In this document: one piece after another, positions 37,793 to 49,074 of the stretch | How the letters are laid out: the number at the start of each line of letters is the position of its first letter | Numbering within the stretch: position 1 is the stretch's first letter | NCBI GenBank assembly: GCA_002633025.1 | Contig: NMRB01000062.1 | Location: forward strand, 563,633 to 627,632 | From: Notospermus geniculatus | Taxonomy: Eukaryota > Nemertea > Pilidiophora > Heteronemertea > Lineidae | Direction of reading: 5' to 3' | Length of the DNA stretch: 64,000 bases | Notes under the pieces: generated by a model | Databases searched by the model: none | What the model saw: only the letters and a program-made list of their open reading frames with translations | Told to the model about the DNA's origin: nothing | Program-made: the position numbers and the translations under genes

Positions 37793-38038
37793 CACTGAAA
37801 AAAAATCCTTATCATGCTGAATACTTTCGGGGTACTAATATTATCCCTGAGATGAGTAGAAAGGTACTCATAGCGAGTAGAAAGGTACTCATAGCGAGTA
37901 GAAAGGTACTCATAGCGACTAGCAAGGAACTCCAAATGCAGCTCCTTGGCCCGATGAGTACCTTTCTACTCATCTCAGGGACAAAATGACTGATGAGTAG
38001 TCCAAAGTACTCAACATGACCCGGAATTTTTTTCAGTG
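37793..38038. mobile_element. CACTGAAAAAAAAT-ended element with internal 21-bp tandem
   Basis: Ends CACTGAAAAAAAATCC and GGAATTTTTTTCAGTG are inverted. Inside are three tandem GAGTAGAAAGGTACTCATAG units (37857-37918) that are themselves partly palindromic. It lies just downstream of the GGH-B stop and is absent from copy A. Confidence 0.85.
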
Positions 38039-38091
38039 TTGTTCGCCCTTAGGGCAGTATTCAGAGTTTTTGATCAAGAGGAAGGGTGCAA

Positions 38092-41000
38092 CTAATGCCT
38101 CACAAAGAGTTGGCACCCACTACTAAAAACACACACAATCAGGGTTAAAATTGCGGCAAAAGAGCTCGGGGCGCGCACCGCTTGTGCTCCCGACTGCTTC
38201 TGCCTCTGTGGTTCAAACGCGGTGTCCGTTTTGATGAAGTAACGTAAGTATCGTTTGCTCTGCCGTGGTCTGTAGGAACGATAGTTGTCAATCAGAAGTC
38301 GGTCCAGCTCCGCCGTGCTGCTGAATCTGTGGTCACTTTTCCTCCCTGAAACGAAAGATTAAATTAGACATAATGACAGCAACCCATAAAAGATAAAACT
38401 ACGGTGACCAATAATGGACATTTATTTTTCTTTTTATATTTTTATTTTTTCACACGTTTCTCCATGGAATAAACTTTATTCCGTGGAGTAAACCTTTCTC
38501 CACCTGGAGTAAACTTTTCTCCGCGTGGAGAAAAGTTTACTCCATGGAATAAAGTTACTTCCACGGAAAAAAGTTTACTCCATGGAATAAAGTTACTTCC
38601 ACGGAGAAAAGCTCACTCCATGGAATAAAGTTACTTCCACGGAGAAAAGCTTACTCCCCAGAGAAAAGTATGAAAAAGTAACAATATAAAGTGGAAAATA
38701 AATGTTCCTTGTGGGCCACCGTATAAAACAGAGCGAAAAGTACTGTTGTGTTCAGGGTGTACATGTACATATGTACATGCACGCCTACTGTGTAAGATTG
38801 GAGTATACGTTACCTTCATCTACAAAAAAGTTGGTGAAGTACTGTCCGACTCTGACGGATTCGAGGTTGAACATTTCCTTGTGCTGTGAGCCCATGCCAT
38901 ACATGTTTCTCTCTACGTGCCACATGCTGGCATAAAACGGGTAATTTTTGGCTGAAATTTTGATCAGAATGAAATAAAATCGCGAAGGCAGGGGATGGAT
39001 TCATTACTGATCGTGGCTTTTCCTTGCCCGATATTATTAAACCGAACGTAGGCCTATCATTCGCGCAAATGTTCTTCCTCAGAACGCTTCTCTCGTAAGG
39101 GCGGTTTACACTAGGTTGCACCAAGTTGCAAGTTGCAGCAACTTGCAACTTGTTGCAAACTACCTGGGACGGTTTACACATAGAAAAATCGATGCAACAT
39201 CCAGCGTGATCGAGTTGCAACAAGTTGCATGCCCGTTTACACATGCAACTTTTATGAAACTTTTTGGTCTCATCAGGTTTATGCAACAAGTTGCATGAAG
39301 TTGCATATGAAAAGTTGCATGTGTAAACGGGCGTCTAAAGGGCGGTTTACACTAGGTTGCACCAAGTTGCAAGTTGCAGCAACTTGCAACTTGTTGCAAA
39401 CTACCTGGGACGGTTTACACACAGAAAAATCGATGCAACATCCAGCGTGATCGAGTTGCAACAAGTTGCATGCCCGTTTACACATGCAACTTTTATGAAA
39501 CTTTTTGGTCTCATCAGGTTTTTGCAACAAGTTGCATATGAAAAGTTGCATGTGTAAACGGGCCTTAAGGCCCGTTTACACATGCAACTTTTCACATGCA
39601 ACTTCATGCAACATGTTGCAAAAGCCTGATGAGACCAAAAAGTTTCATAAAAGTTGCATGTGTAAACAGGCATGCAACTTGTTGCAACTCGATCACGCTG
39701 GATGTTGCATCGATTTTTCTGTGTGTAAACCGTCCCAGGTAGTTTGCAACAAGTTGCAAGTTGCTGCAACTTGCAACTTGGTGCAGCCTAGTGTAAACCG
39801 CCCTTTAAGGCCCGTTTACACATGCAACTTTTCATTGCATAAACCTGATGAGACCAAAAAGTTTCATAAAAGTTGCATGTGTAAACGGGCATGCAACGTG
39901 TTGCAATTCGATCACGCTGGATGTTGCATCGATTTTTCTATGTGTAGGGCCTAAACCGTCACAGGTAGTTTGCAACAAGTTGCAAGTTGCTGCAACTTGC
40001 AACTTGGTGCAACCTACAGTGTAAACCGCCCTTACGTTATCGACCAAATAAATGGTCGCTTTTTCATTGCTCAGTTCGCTACAAGTCTATAGTTTATTTT
40101 AGCGTGTTTTAGTATAAGAAAGAAACGTACCTTCCATCGTCGAGATAAACTCATCACCATTTCTATCCATATTGGTAGATGTAACATCGAAGAACTGGTT
40201 CAGTTCTGGGGTAGTATCGAAGAACTGCACAAATATAGTGAAAAGATCTTGAACACAACGGATACGCACAGCTGCAGGCGAGATCAGGCGGGCGGCATCG
40301 CAAGCGATCTGATCTGATCGCCACCGCAGACGAGGCGATATCGTCTATAGTATTGTTTGACATTGGGCGATCATCGCTGGCGAGAAGATTCCACGCATCG
40401 CTGTCCAGCGCAGACACCTGGCGACAACCAGCCGATTTTGCCCTGTGGCGATCAGATCGCTAGCGATCATCGCCTGGTGTGCGCTGGCTTTAGTTTATCA
40501 TCAGATTATTCGGTTCCAAAACGCGATATGCTAAATTCAACTTCCATATACTTCATATTTTTATGCCGTTCGATTGTTGTTGGACAAGCTATATGACAGC
40601 ATTGGTGGGCAATGAACATTATACAGCAAAGGATACGTACCTGTTTGGGAATACAGTATATGTGCTGGTTCGCCGTGATGTTTTTCTTCGACATCAACTC
40701 CTTCATCGAAGGACTCATGGACTTGAAAAGACGGCTGGTCCGAGATGCTGAAAACAGGATTAAGCGAACGAGACTTGTGACGAAAGTTCACATAATGATG
40801 ACGTCATGCACAAATTTAGAAGCAACCGCCTGCGCCTTCCAGTCGTCAATATTTTATTGGCACTGTTGTGGAGATAGATTTTGAAGATGTACAATGGTCA
40901 CGTGATGAGGTATCGGCCAATCAAATCCACGGGTTCTAACTTGATAAAATGACCTTGAGGAATGACCTTGTGCTGTGACCTTGAGATTGCCATTGAAAGA

Positions 41001-44000
41001 AGACCTTGTTTGACTCACCGTCTGTGAAATTCAGCGGTATCATGTACTCCTTTGCATCGCACCGAGCTAAAGTCCCGTATCTTAAGGAGTTATAAAGTCC
41101 GTATGTTCTTATTGCGCACATCATCTCAAAACCGAGACAGGTCCCCCATAAAGGGAAGTAATTCCCTGCGTCGTTGTACTGGAACGAAAGAGGGGAAGGG
41201 TTGCAGGAACTGTCCAGCCATCCTGAATACGCGCGCGCTCCGCACGTCACAAGGTTTTGGTGACATTCAAATAGCGGTTGATGAACTTTTTTATTCCGCA
41301 TACCTGAAGCGCAATCTGCCAGATCTTTTTTGCTGCTAATGCATAGCCGGAATCATTGAGGTTTTGTCCGCCCCCTGGGATAAGTACTCTGTATAATATA
41401 AATATGTAAAAAAGTGATGAATAGTCAAGGATAGGTATGTAGAATATTCCGGGATGTTACATGTATAGATGTTAAATTTAACTACCGATGACAGATTATC
41501 ACGAAATGATCAACATCGCTTCTGAGAACACTTTTTCAAGTGGACAATCATTTCTTGTCCATATAGGCCAATCAAACTGACAAGTGCTGTGATTGGTTCC
41601 TTCCGAGTAACGATCTTTTTGATTGGATCCCATGATGGCCAGTCAGAGATACTCATGTAGGCCTACCAGGATTCTGTGGAGGGTAAACATGGTAAAGAAG
41701 CACAGCTTACCCATTTATCTTACTCAATAAATCTTCGTAGTAGCTATCCGGCTGGTTCACCCTATAAAGAGACAGTTTGTAACATGTGTTTGCTGAACAC
41801 CCTACGCAGTTGTGGGCCGCGCCCCCTTCGGTTTACCCGTGGAGAGCGGGTAAACCGAAAGTAGCGCGGTACACAAGGAAGTTTAAACATGTGTGTGCAT
41901 ACGGTACATCGGATTGCACGGAGAGGAAAGGGCCGGTTTGACGGGCGTTTTTATCGCCGCGATAATCGCCACTTTTTTAGCGCTCAGTAAAAACGGATAT
42001 CGCACCGTTGGTCGATCGACTGTTTTCACTAGTTGATTTATCGCCGATTTCACTTTTCACGGGCGATTCTTCATCCCTTGCGACAAAATAGCCATGTGAA
42101 GACATGGCTTTTTTGCCGCTACAGCGATAGGCATCGCTCGTGGCTTTTCGGTCATTTTCACTGGCGATCTGAAGAGCGATATCGCATCTCGCTGCGATTG
42201 ATGTTTTCACCAGAGATTTTGTCGCCGAAGCGTTACAACGATTTCCCGCTGGCTTTTTTCACTCGCTGGCGATGTCACCCGCTGTTGGCGTTTTTTGGCA
42301 TTTTGACGGGCGTTTTAGATGCGATATCGCCAACAGCGTTAAAATCGGCGCGATAAAAACGCCCGTCAAACCGGCCCTTTAGCGGGGAGTTGGTCCGTAT
42401 ATGACAATGCCTTACCTTATAGGTATGGCGTGGGCTCCCCCAGCCTGCACCCATTTTATGTACTGAGACAGGATGAATGTATCGCCGTGTGGACTTCTGA
42501 AACGTTTGATGTGCTGGGTCAAAACTCCTGAAAATCAGCGCAAAATTGTAGAAGAAAAAATGATTTCATAGGCAACCACGCTGGTGACTCAACTTTTTTT
42601 AGTACGCGATTTTTGTCATGCATAACTAATCGTGTTGACTATTTTTGCAGTTGTTCCGGCAAATGGAAGGGGTGACAGCTTGTTTTTTAATCACCATGGT
42701 GAATCATGGTGATTACAAGACAAGCTGGTGATTACAAGACAAGCCCTTCTATTTGCCGAAACAACTGCAAAAATAGTCAACAGCTTCTGAAGCAGCTTCT
42801 GAATTGAATACAGTGTGTTTATTTTTACTGAAAAAGAAGTACGTACATGACATGTACATGTACATGTACGTACATGTACTGTAATATTTCCTGGCTAAAT
42901 CAGTGTATTCTGTAAGTCTGTATGATCCATATTGTGTCAGGCCATGTTGCAGGGACTTTGATGTTTCTTCGGCTATCCAGCCGCCTAGCTATCCAGTTTT
43001 AACCCTTTCATAGCAGAACAGAATCAAAAGGCCCTACATGACGTACACGGTAGGCCTACACCTGACAGTAATTTACAGTTTTCGCAAAGCCCCCGGAACG
43101 CCAACGCGAACGTCTATCATTTTGTTCGGTGCTCTGTCTTCGTGGCATCGAAATCTTCCCAATTATAGGGAGTTTCCTCAAACGCCAACGCGAACGTCAA
43201 ACCCATTGTTCGATGCCACGAACAAAGCACCGAACAAAAGGATAGTTGTTCACGTTCGCGTTTCGGGGCTTTGCGAAAACTCCCTTTGTACAGGGTTTTG
43301 CAAAGCCTCCGAAACACCAACGCGAACGTCTGTCCTTTTGTTCGGTGTTCTCTTCATGGCATCGAACAATGGGTTCGGTGTTCATGTCGGCGTTTCGGGG
43401 GCTTTGAGAATAGGGAGTTTTCGCAAGGCCCCCGAAACGCCAACGCGAACGCCAATCCCATTGTTCGATGCCACGACGAGAGCACCGAACAAAAGGACAG
43501 ACGTTCGCGTTGGCGTTTCGGGGGCTTTGCGAAAACTCTGTAAAACTCCCTATTATTCTTACGCGAAGAAGACTACTTGACGTTTTGATACAAGTAAAAG
43601 TAACATTACAGGTAAAGGAGTTTACAGAATCATCTTGCCAAGAAATAACTTGATGCCAGGTTTAGTGCGAAATGCCTTCGTCTTTGACAATGTACATTGG
43701 TTCTCTACCCAGAAATAGAGTACGTAGGCCTATTCAAATTCGCTTGTACGGTCAATGGCATAATAGAGAGTTTTCGCAAAGCCCCCGAAACGTCGACGCG
43801 AACGTCTATCATGATACATGTATTGTTCGCTGCTCTCTTCGTGGCATCGAACAAATAGGGATGGGCGTTCGTGTTGGCGTTTCGGGGGATTGTGAAAACT
43901 CTCTATTGTCATCTCAGAATCTCACGCTTCTAATCTTCTCCTTTGTCAAAAGCCTATCCCAATCACTAAGAGGTCTCCAACTTGACTGACATGTCAGTTT

Positions 44001-44185
44001 CTAGATGTATCTACTCCTAAAAGCTGAAAATCGAGGCGGGGTAACGAACCTATGACGGGCAAGCGATCCCAGGCAGCGGAGTTGTCCGAACTCGCCGACG
44101 CCTCTCCATCCGTCGAAGCTCCTTCCGTTTCTGGGCCCGAAGCAAGGACCAAAAGGAAGAAAACAAGATATATCACGGTTGTCAT
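38092..44185 (-). CDS. GGH: Gamma-glutamyl hydrolase, copy B (378 aa)
   Basis: Nine minus-strand exons: 44185-44050, 42527-42416, 41761-41711, 41388-41304, 41178-41019, 40747-40641, 40224-40131, 38951-38814 and 38345-38092. Lengths and phases equal those of copy A except in the last exon. Signal peptide MTTVIYLVFFLLVLASG, nucleophile motif WGTCLGFE and MWHVER His/Glu are all intact, so the enzyme should be active on folate polyglutamates (family knowledge). Differences from copy A include Lys-Arg for Asn-His after VLTQHI, Lys for Met before EYMIPLNFT and Tyr for His in the exon 6 end. It lacks the 18-bp RYMRYS-type insertion. A one-base insertion after VCVF shifts the final residues (SSGCQLFVRH instead of RVGANSF). 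No inactivating change is seen. Confidence 0.93.
38440..38690. repeat. Inverted and tandem repeats of TCCATGGAATAAAGTT
   Basis: Repeated GTTTACTCCATGGAATAAAG and TTACTTCCACGGAGAAAAG units, some inverted around TCCGCGTGGAG at ~38520. The pattern gives many alternative hairpins in GGH-B intron 8; copy A lacks it. Confidence 0.8.
39097..40034. mobile_element. Four-copy palindromic cluster of a TTGCAA-rich element
   Basis: Four ~225-240 bp units ordered forward, forward, inverted, inverted. Each runs from AAGGGCGGTTTACACTAGGT to TGCATGTGTAAACGGGC. The two halves meet at CGGGCCTTAAGGCCCG (~39565) and form a ~470-bp-arm palindrome. Units are packed with GTTGCAACTTG motifs. Located in GGH-B intron 7, absent from GGH-A. 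Confidence 0.9.
40266..40495. mobile_element. MITE family 2 copy in GGH-B intron 6
   Basis: Contains CGATCTGATCTGATCGCCAC, the ATCGCTGGCGAGAAGATTCC core and GGCGATCAGATCGCTAGCGA. It is intact where the copy A counterpart is interrupted by family 4. Confidence 0.85.
41930..42377. mobile_element. MITE family 5, long copy
   Basis: Ends GGGCCGGTTTGACGGGCGTT and AACGCCCGTCAAACCGGCCC flank ~370 bp of GCGAT-rich sequence. It occupies GGH-B intron 2, the same position as the shorter copy at 31481-31716. Confidence 0.92.
42636..42781. mobile_element. Hairpin element in GGH-B
   Basis: TTGACTATTTTTGCAGTTGT at the left pairs with ACAACTGCAAAAATAGTCAA at the right; the centre has ATCACCATGGTGAATCATGG and repeated GTGATTACAAGACAAGC. 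No counterpart in copy A. Confidence 0.85.
43074..43556. mobile_element. Cluster of MITE family 1 copies (GGH-B intron 1)
   Basis: Orthologous to 33721-34200, with the same order, nesting and interruption. It shows that the cluster is older than the duplication. Confidence 0.88.
43764..43905. mobile_element. MITE family 1 copy (copy B equivalent of 34405-34547)
   Basis: Ends AGAGAGTTTTCGCAAAGCCC and GGGATTGTGAAAACTCTCTA, with the same ATGATACATGTATTGTTCGC centre as copy A. Confidence 0.88.
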
Positions 44186-45190
44186 CTCAGATAGCGTTCC
44201 TTTGAGATTGGCAGAGGCCTCGGGTAGGCCTACTGGAACGAAAAGTATGTTGAGTATACTTTGCCTCCGATGAACTGTTTGGCAACAATTAGCTCTCGGA
44301 TTCAATTAGTACCCGCATTTGCCGCTGTCACAAGTTACGTATGACAAGAGCATGACAGGAGTAAATTGGGTCAATGAAAGCGGTCATGATTCAGAACAGT
44401 TTGTGATGACGGAATTGTTAAAGATACATGTAATGTATCATGACTTTATTGTTTACATTCAATGTTTGTAAACATGGATGTTTGCATTATGATATTGGAC
44501 TTTCGGGACACACCAACCCATCAAATTGAATACTTTCGTTGTCAAGAGAATTTCTAGAGGGGCGTGCCACCAACCAATTACTCCCAAGACAAAGAAAGAC
44601 TGGAGGTAAACAAACTGTAAATAAACAACGATTTTCGTGGCCCGCGAAAATACCCATGATACATTATCTTTAAAGGTAAAGCCTCCTGGTTCTCTCCCGG
44701 GTCTTGGTGCCGAGTAGAAGATGACAGTATGAGAAGAGTCATGTTGAGGTTCTTCGTCGTAGTCCAACAAACTTCCGTATCCCATCATTTAATTCAAACG
44801 ACGCAGTAGATCCAAGCTAAAGCGCAGAGATCGATGTCAAATGAAACACGCGGGGATCGTAATCCTGGGGGAGCCACCATCGCAAGAGGAAAGTTGGTAA
44901 ACGGGTAGCACACCAGGCAAGAGGAGGGCGATATCGCAAGCGATCTGATCATCATCGAGCAAAATCGGCTGTTGACGCCAGGTGTGCGCTGGACGACAGC
45001 GAAGAGGACATTGATACTCCAACCAGGGCCGGATCCAGGGGGCGTCCCTATTTTTGGCAGAGTAATGATTTTTTTAGCAAGAAAAAAATTTACTCACATA
45101 AAAATGCAAGTATTTTGCTCTCAGATGCCAGGAAAATGCACCAGGACTTAAATTGTCAAATTTTTCTGAGGGAGGGTCCCCCGTTTTTTG

Positions 45191-47560
45191 GCCTCGCGCT
45201 TTCGGTGCTCATCATCTCCGTCGAGCTAAGCCCCCTTTCTGCCAATCCTGGATCCCACCAAATCAGCAAGGGCGGAAAGATGGCCAAATTTCTTGAATAT
45301 TGCAGATTGGTAGGGCCTAATTGGAATTTAGGCCTAGGCCACACCAACCGTTTTAGGTGCCTCAAAGCCTTGTACACGTACCGGTACGCATTCTGACGAC
45401 GCCAGATGTCGAGCAATGGAAATATACTAGTAAAATAACCACCCGAAACAGGGTAGACGAGAATATCAGAGAGGCATTCCTAGACGTTAGCGCCGCGGGT
45501 GACAGGCGGCAAAGGTGGGAACAAGTTATCATTCCTAAACTTTTTTCATCAATGGCACCCCGTATAAACACCTAACACAAACCCCCTGGTGCACACACGA
45601 GAATTTTGGTCTGTAATTTACCCTTGATCGGCGGTCGGGACAAACTGAAATTGTGCAATTTGGCGAACTTTGTGTTGTGTTGTTCATCAGCTGTCTCATG
45701 ATGTAGATGCAAGCGAAATGATATAGACTTGATTCAGTGTCTGTCGATCAGTACTCACTGTGATTCTTGCTCATCGAAAACGAGGTAGGCCCTAGGCCTA
45801 GGACATGTAGGATGCCCAGCGCAGCATGCAGCATGATGATGCTGGATAGTCGCTGCGCTGTGCACAGCCCACAGCACATCAGTTCGGGAAAGTTCCAAAA
45901 TTGGAAGCGTTTCCGACTTTGGAAACGTTTCTTTTTTTGGAAGCTATTTTCGATTCCAATATAGCGGGAACGTTTCCGAATTTGGAAGCCAAGAGATAGA
46001 GATTCTGGCGGAACTGAGCCTTTTGATGGTGATAATAGATGATTAGGCCTATCGATGATTGCAGCCAACTTACGCCAGCAATTCAGATTTCACGCCGTGA
46101 AATACAAGGTCACAGGTGCTGCCATCTGTTAGTGGAAAAAAACACTTCCCGGTTTTTGCTTTTCATATCCCGATTGGGCCTAACATGCAAGAAGGCCTAC
46201 AAAGATTCCGATGTCGGAATCGAAAACCGCTTCCGAAAAAGGAAACGTTTCCAATATCGGAATCGCTTGGCTTCCAAAATCAGAAACGTTTCCAAATTCG
46301 GAACTTTCCCGAACTGACATGCAGATATGCACACACATTGCATGATTGATTGACTACATGCTACAATCAGCATTCAACATCACATGTTGAAGGTGTGGGC
46401 TAGTCACGAAACTCACGACTTCGAATATTTGGGATATTCTACGTCGTGATACAGGCCCTACCTTTCTGTTCGGGAAATCCGCACCGCTGAGAAGGGCGGA
46501 ATGTTTTCACTGCTCGTGAAGCTCTGGGAGCAGGACATCATTTAAAAAGTATCCTGTCGTAAACTTTCAATATTCTAGATGACATTCATACCGTTGACCA
46601 AAAAATCTGACCACTTTTTAGTCTCAGTAACTGGGACTCTGATGCTGCGCTTGCTTTTGCTTTTACAAACTGACTTTTACATAGCGCGCATACAGAGTCT
46701 CAGATTGCCCAATACATTCCCTGTGGAGCAACTCCGCGCCGAATTCCGAGCGGGCACTGTTAATTCACAAACTAGGACGAAAATCCACAATATTGTATTC
46801 CTGTGTTGATGAGCTACCGTCGATACACCACTGCCGAGTGAATTCAGTAAAATCCCATCCTTATTTACTTCCCAAATCGACTTTGAAATCCACTCCTCGA
46901 ATCTAAATGCACAGGCCGGCGACACGCCATGATGAGAGTCTCGCGCAATGCAGTTGCGCAGTCACGGCAGTTGACGTTAGTCTCGTTCTCATTCAGTGTC
47001 AGCGACTACGCCCAGTCACGTGACCTCGGGTCTTGTGACAGCTACGTGTTGCAGACTTGTTTACATGAGTTAGTGACATTTCGACGGAGTTTTGTGTCAA
47101 AGTTTTTTCCTAATTTGTGCCAATTTTTCAGTCTTTTGGAATAGCACTATGAGACATAAGGATACATGAAAGGATTCACGGCATTTGATATTTCTAAATT
47201 AGTCAGGTTTGCGAGTAATTTGGGCATTTTATTCAGTACATGCCAATACACTATGCTCCACAGGGTGCATATGGGTAAACCATAACGTCCCAGGCAATAG
47301 CCGTCAATGTCATATCGTAAAAGAAGCTATGCCTGGGCGATATGGTTACCGTAACTAACCACTTTTAAGACCTTTAAAATCCGAAATTTGAAGGGCAGTA
47401 AAAACACGCCGCCATATCCCTGTACATCGTACTGTACATTGGTTTGTTGACTTCCGCAGCGAAAGGTCACATGGGAGTTGATGGTTCGAAAGGTCGAGCT
47501 AATTTGCATAATTAATATAATTATCGGATGTTTCTTCGTCACCAAAAGAATCAACTTTCG
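45191..47560. other. Gene-poor stretch between GGH-B and TOPBP1
   Basis: Apart from the element at 45879-46317 no feature is supported. An open frame at ~45357-45575 has no recognised family and no clear splice context. The rest is unique-looking non-coding sequence. Confidence 0.45.
45879..46317. mobile_element. TCAGTTCGGGAAAGTTCC-ended element
   Basis: A 439-bp element with inverted ends TCAGTTCGGGAAAGTTCC / GGAACTTTCCCGAACTGA and multiple internal GGAAACGTTTCC-like palindromes in both arms. No coding capacity. Confidence 0.88.
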
Positions 47561-47577
47561 CCAATGCGCATGCGCAG
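47561..47577. promoter_or_regulatory. NRF1-type palindrome in the presumed TOPBP1 promoter
   Basis: TGCGCATGCGCA at 47566-47577 is the classic NRF1 palindrome and is directly preceded by GCCAAT. It lies ~1.5 kb before the first coding exon of TOPBP1, fitting a promoter with a 5' UTR exon and a first intron ending at the TTTTCAG at 49060. Promoter assignment is inference. Confidence 0.4.
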
Positions 47578-48141
47578 AAGGCGTGTTTGAGCAATCGGAA
47601 ACACTCGGCGATTTCCGATGACAGGAGAGGCCAACGCCGAAAGTGACGTCATCAAAACATGATGGCAGCCAAGTTTCTGGTGCGCCAGCATGGTGTTTTC
47701 GACATCGGATAGCTGCTGTGTTCCTGATCTGATTTCAATCTAAGCAGTTCCGTGCGACACTGATGAATCTTCCGAACGTCAGTGTCTGGTATTACAACAG
47801 ATTTTCGCTTAATTTTCGTTGATATTGCCTGTTAAAATTCAGCGTCTCTAAACTATTGATATGCAAATTATCGTAATACACTGGTCCCTTGAGGAATTGT
47901 ATAGGTTGTATCCGGTCGTAGAATCATAACCATGATGTTATGTTCGGAGACCGGAGTTTTCGGTCTAGGTGTGGGCACGCTAGCCTAGCCGCATTAATGT
48001 TGAGACTGAACACATCATCGTGTTGTCATTGCATGGATGACCGCCTTTCCCTCTCTCTGCTGGCCCAGCCTCCTCGATCCTGATGCAGTTTTGTTGTGCC
48101 TTGTTGTGGTTGTTGGCCTCTAGGTTAGGGCCTAGGCCTAG

Positions 48142-48834
48142 GTAGGGCCTACTCTTCATTCCAGTTCCGATTGGTGCGAGGTTTATCAACGATAGCTCCG
48201 CAACGCCTGGGCTGATTTTGACGAAACATACATCAATCGACTTGTCTTTCTTGGCGGTATGTTATAGGCCTAATCCAAGTTTCATCGCGATATTCCCACT
48301 ATTTCTCGATATTTTGACCCCTGTACATTTGCACGCGAGGTTGTGTACAAAGTGTAGTTCCACGATTTTTCGTAGGGGTGGGCAGCCGCTCAGACTGCGT
48401 TCATGTGTTTAGCTGAGTTTTTCCCTGTGAGTTTATGTGCTAGAAATATGGATGTTTTCCGTTGCTATATTTGACTAAATGTAATTTTATTCATCGGACG
48501 GACAGTAAATCTCTGTTCATGGAATAAACTGAGGTCAGATGCGAACTGCCTGAGAGGCTTCTCTCCCCCGCGCAAATAGTCCGATCTGACGTTCCTCGTG
48601 TGGCGCTGGCGATGATGTCATTTCGATGGAGGCAGCCGATCGGCGAAAATGACATTTTTGTCAATTTCGACGACTTAACTGAAATAAAGTCTGATGAAAC
48701 TTGGATTATAAGATACCGCCAAGAAAGACAAGTCGATTGACATATGTTTCATCAAAATCGGCCCAGGCGTTGCGGAGCTATCGTTGATAAACCTCGCGCC
48801 AATCGGAACTGGAATGGAGAGTAGGGGCCTAGGC
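48142..48834. mobile_element. ~690-bp element with ~140-bp inverted arms
   Basis: The left arm (48142-48290) and right arm (48688-48834) are near-exact reverse complements, sharing TTATCAACGATAGCTCCGCA, CGACTTGTCTTTCTTGGCGG and CCAGTTCCGATTGG. The ~400-bp centre has no long frame. It falls in the presumed first intron of TOPBP1. Confidence 0.88.
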
Positions 48835-49074
48835 CTAGTAAGAAGGCTAGAGGTAGGCTAGGCCTACTTCCGTGTCCACCTATAAAAGGCTTATTCCTTA
48901 TTTAGGAAGGTCTACAAAAAACATGTTACCGGCAACAACAATAATAGGCCAGGCCTAACCCACCTCACCCCTATAGTCACCTACATATCAACAGACCACC
49001 TTGGTTTAGATCTGATCATGTTGATTCTCTATCTGATTTCCTTTTTCTCTTTGTTTTCAGTCAGTAATGCCATA

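Larger units (their letters stand above)
36185..45190. repeat. Segmental duplication, copy B (GGH-B unit)
   Basis: Collinear with 20679-36184 but without the ~5.4 kb segment that holds WAP exon 1 and the small peptide gene. The junction reads TTCTGGGGAGGGTC then AAACACAGCTTACAGAAA with no N between. The copy ends near TCAAATTTTTCTGAGGGAGG. Confidence 0.88.

Noticed and set aside
40225-40270. Longer form of GGH exon 7 including DLFTIFVQ
   Set aside because: The acceptor TTTGTGCAG directly before FFDTTPELNQ gives the family-length protein in both copies; the longer form would be out of phase in copy B.
41385-41400. GGH exon 4 starting at CCCAG|GGGGCGG
   Set aside because: The alternative acceptor ATACAG|AGTACTTATCCC stays in phase and restores the VLIPGG segment expected in the family.
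20873-44000. Many 60-180 codon open frames repeating motifs such as KAPETPTRT, SQSPRNANA or FGGFAKT
   Set aside because: They are all translations of the family 1 palindromic MITE in different frames and strands; no starts, splice sites or codon constraint support them.
43994-44305. Longer start for GGH-B (103 codons upstream in frame)
   Set aside because: The extra residues before MTTVIYLV have no counterpart in GGH-A, and the MTT start gives a proper signal peptide in both copies.
45357-45575. Open frame with LDVSAAGDRRQRWEQV as an exon or transposon relic
   Set aside because: No recognised family and no good donor/acceptor pair; left unannotated.
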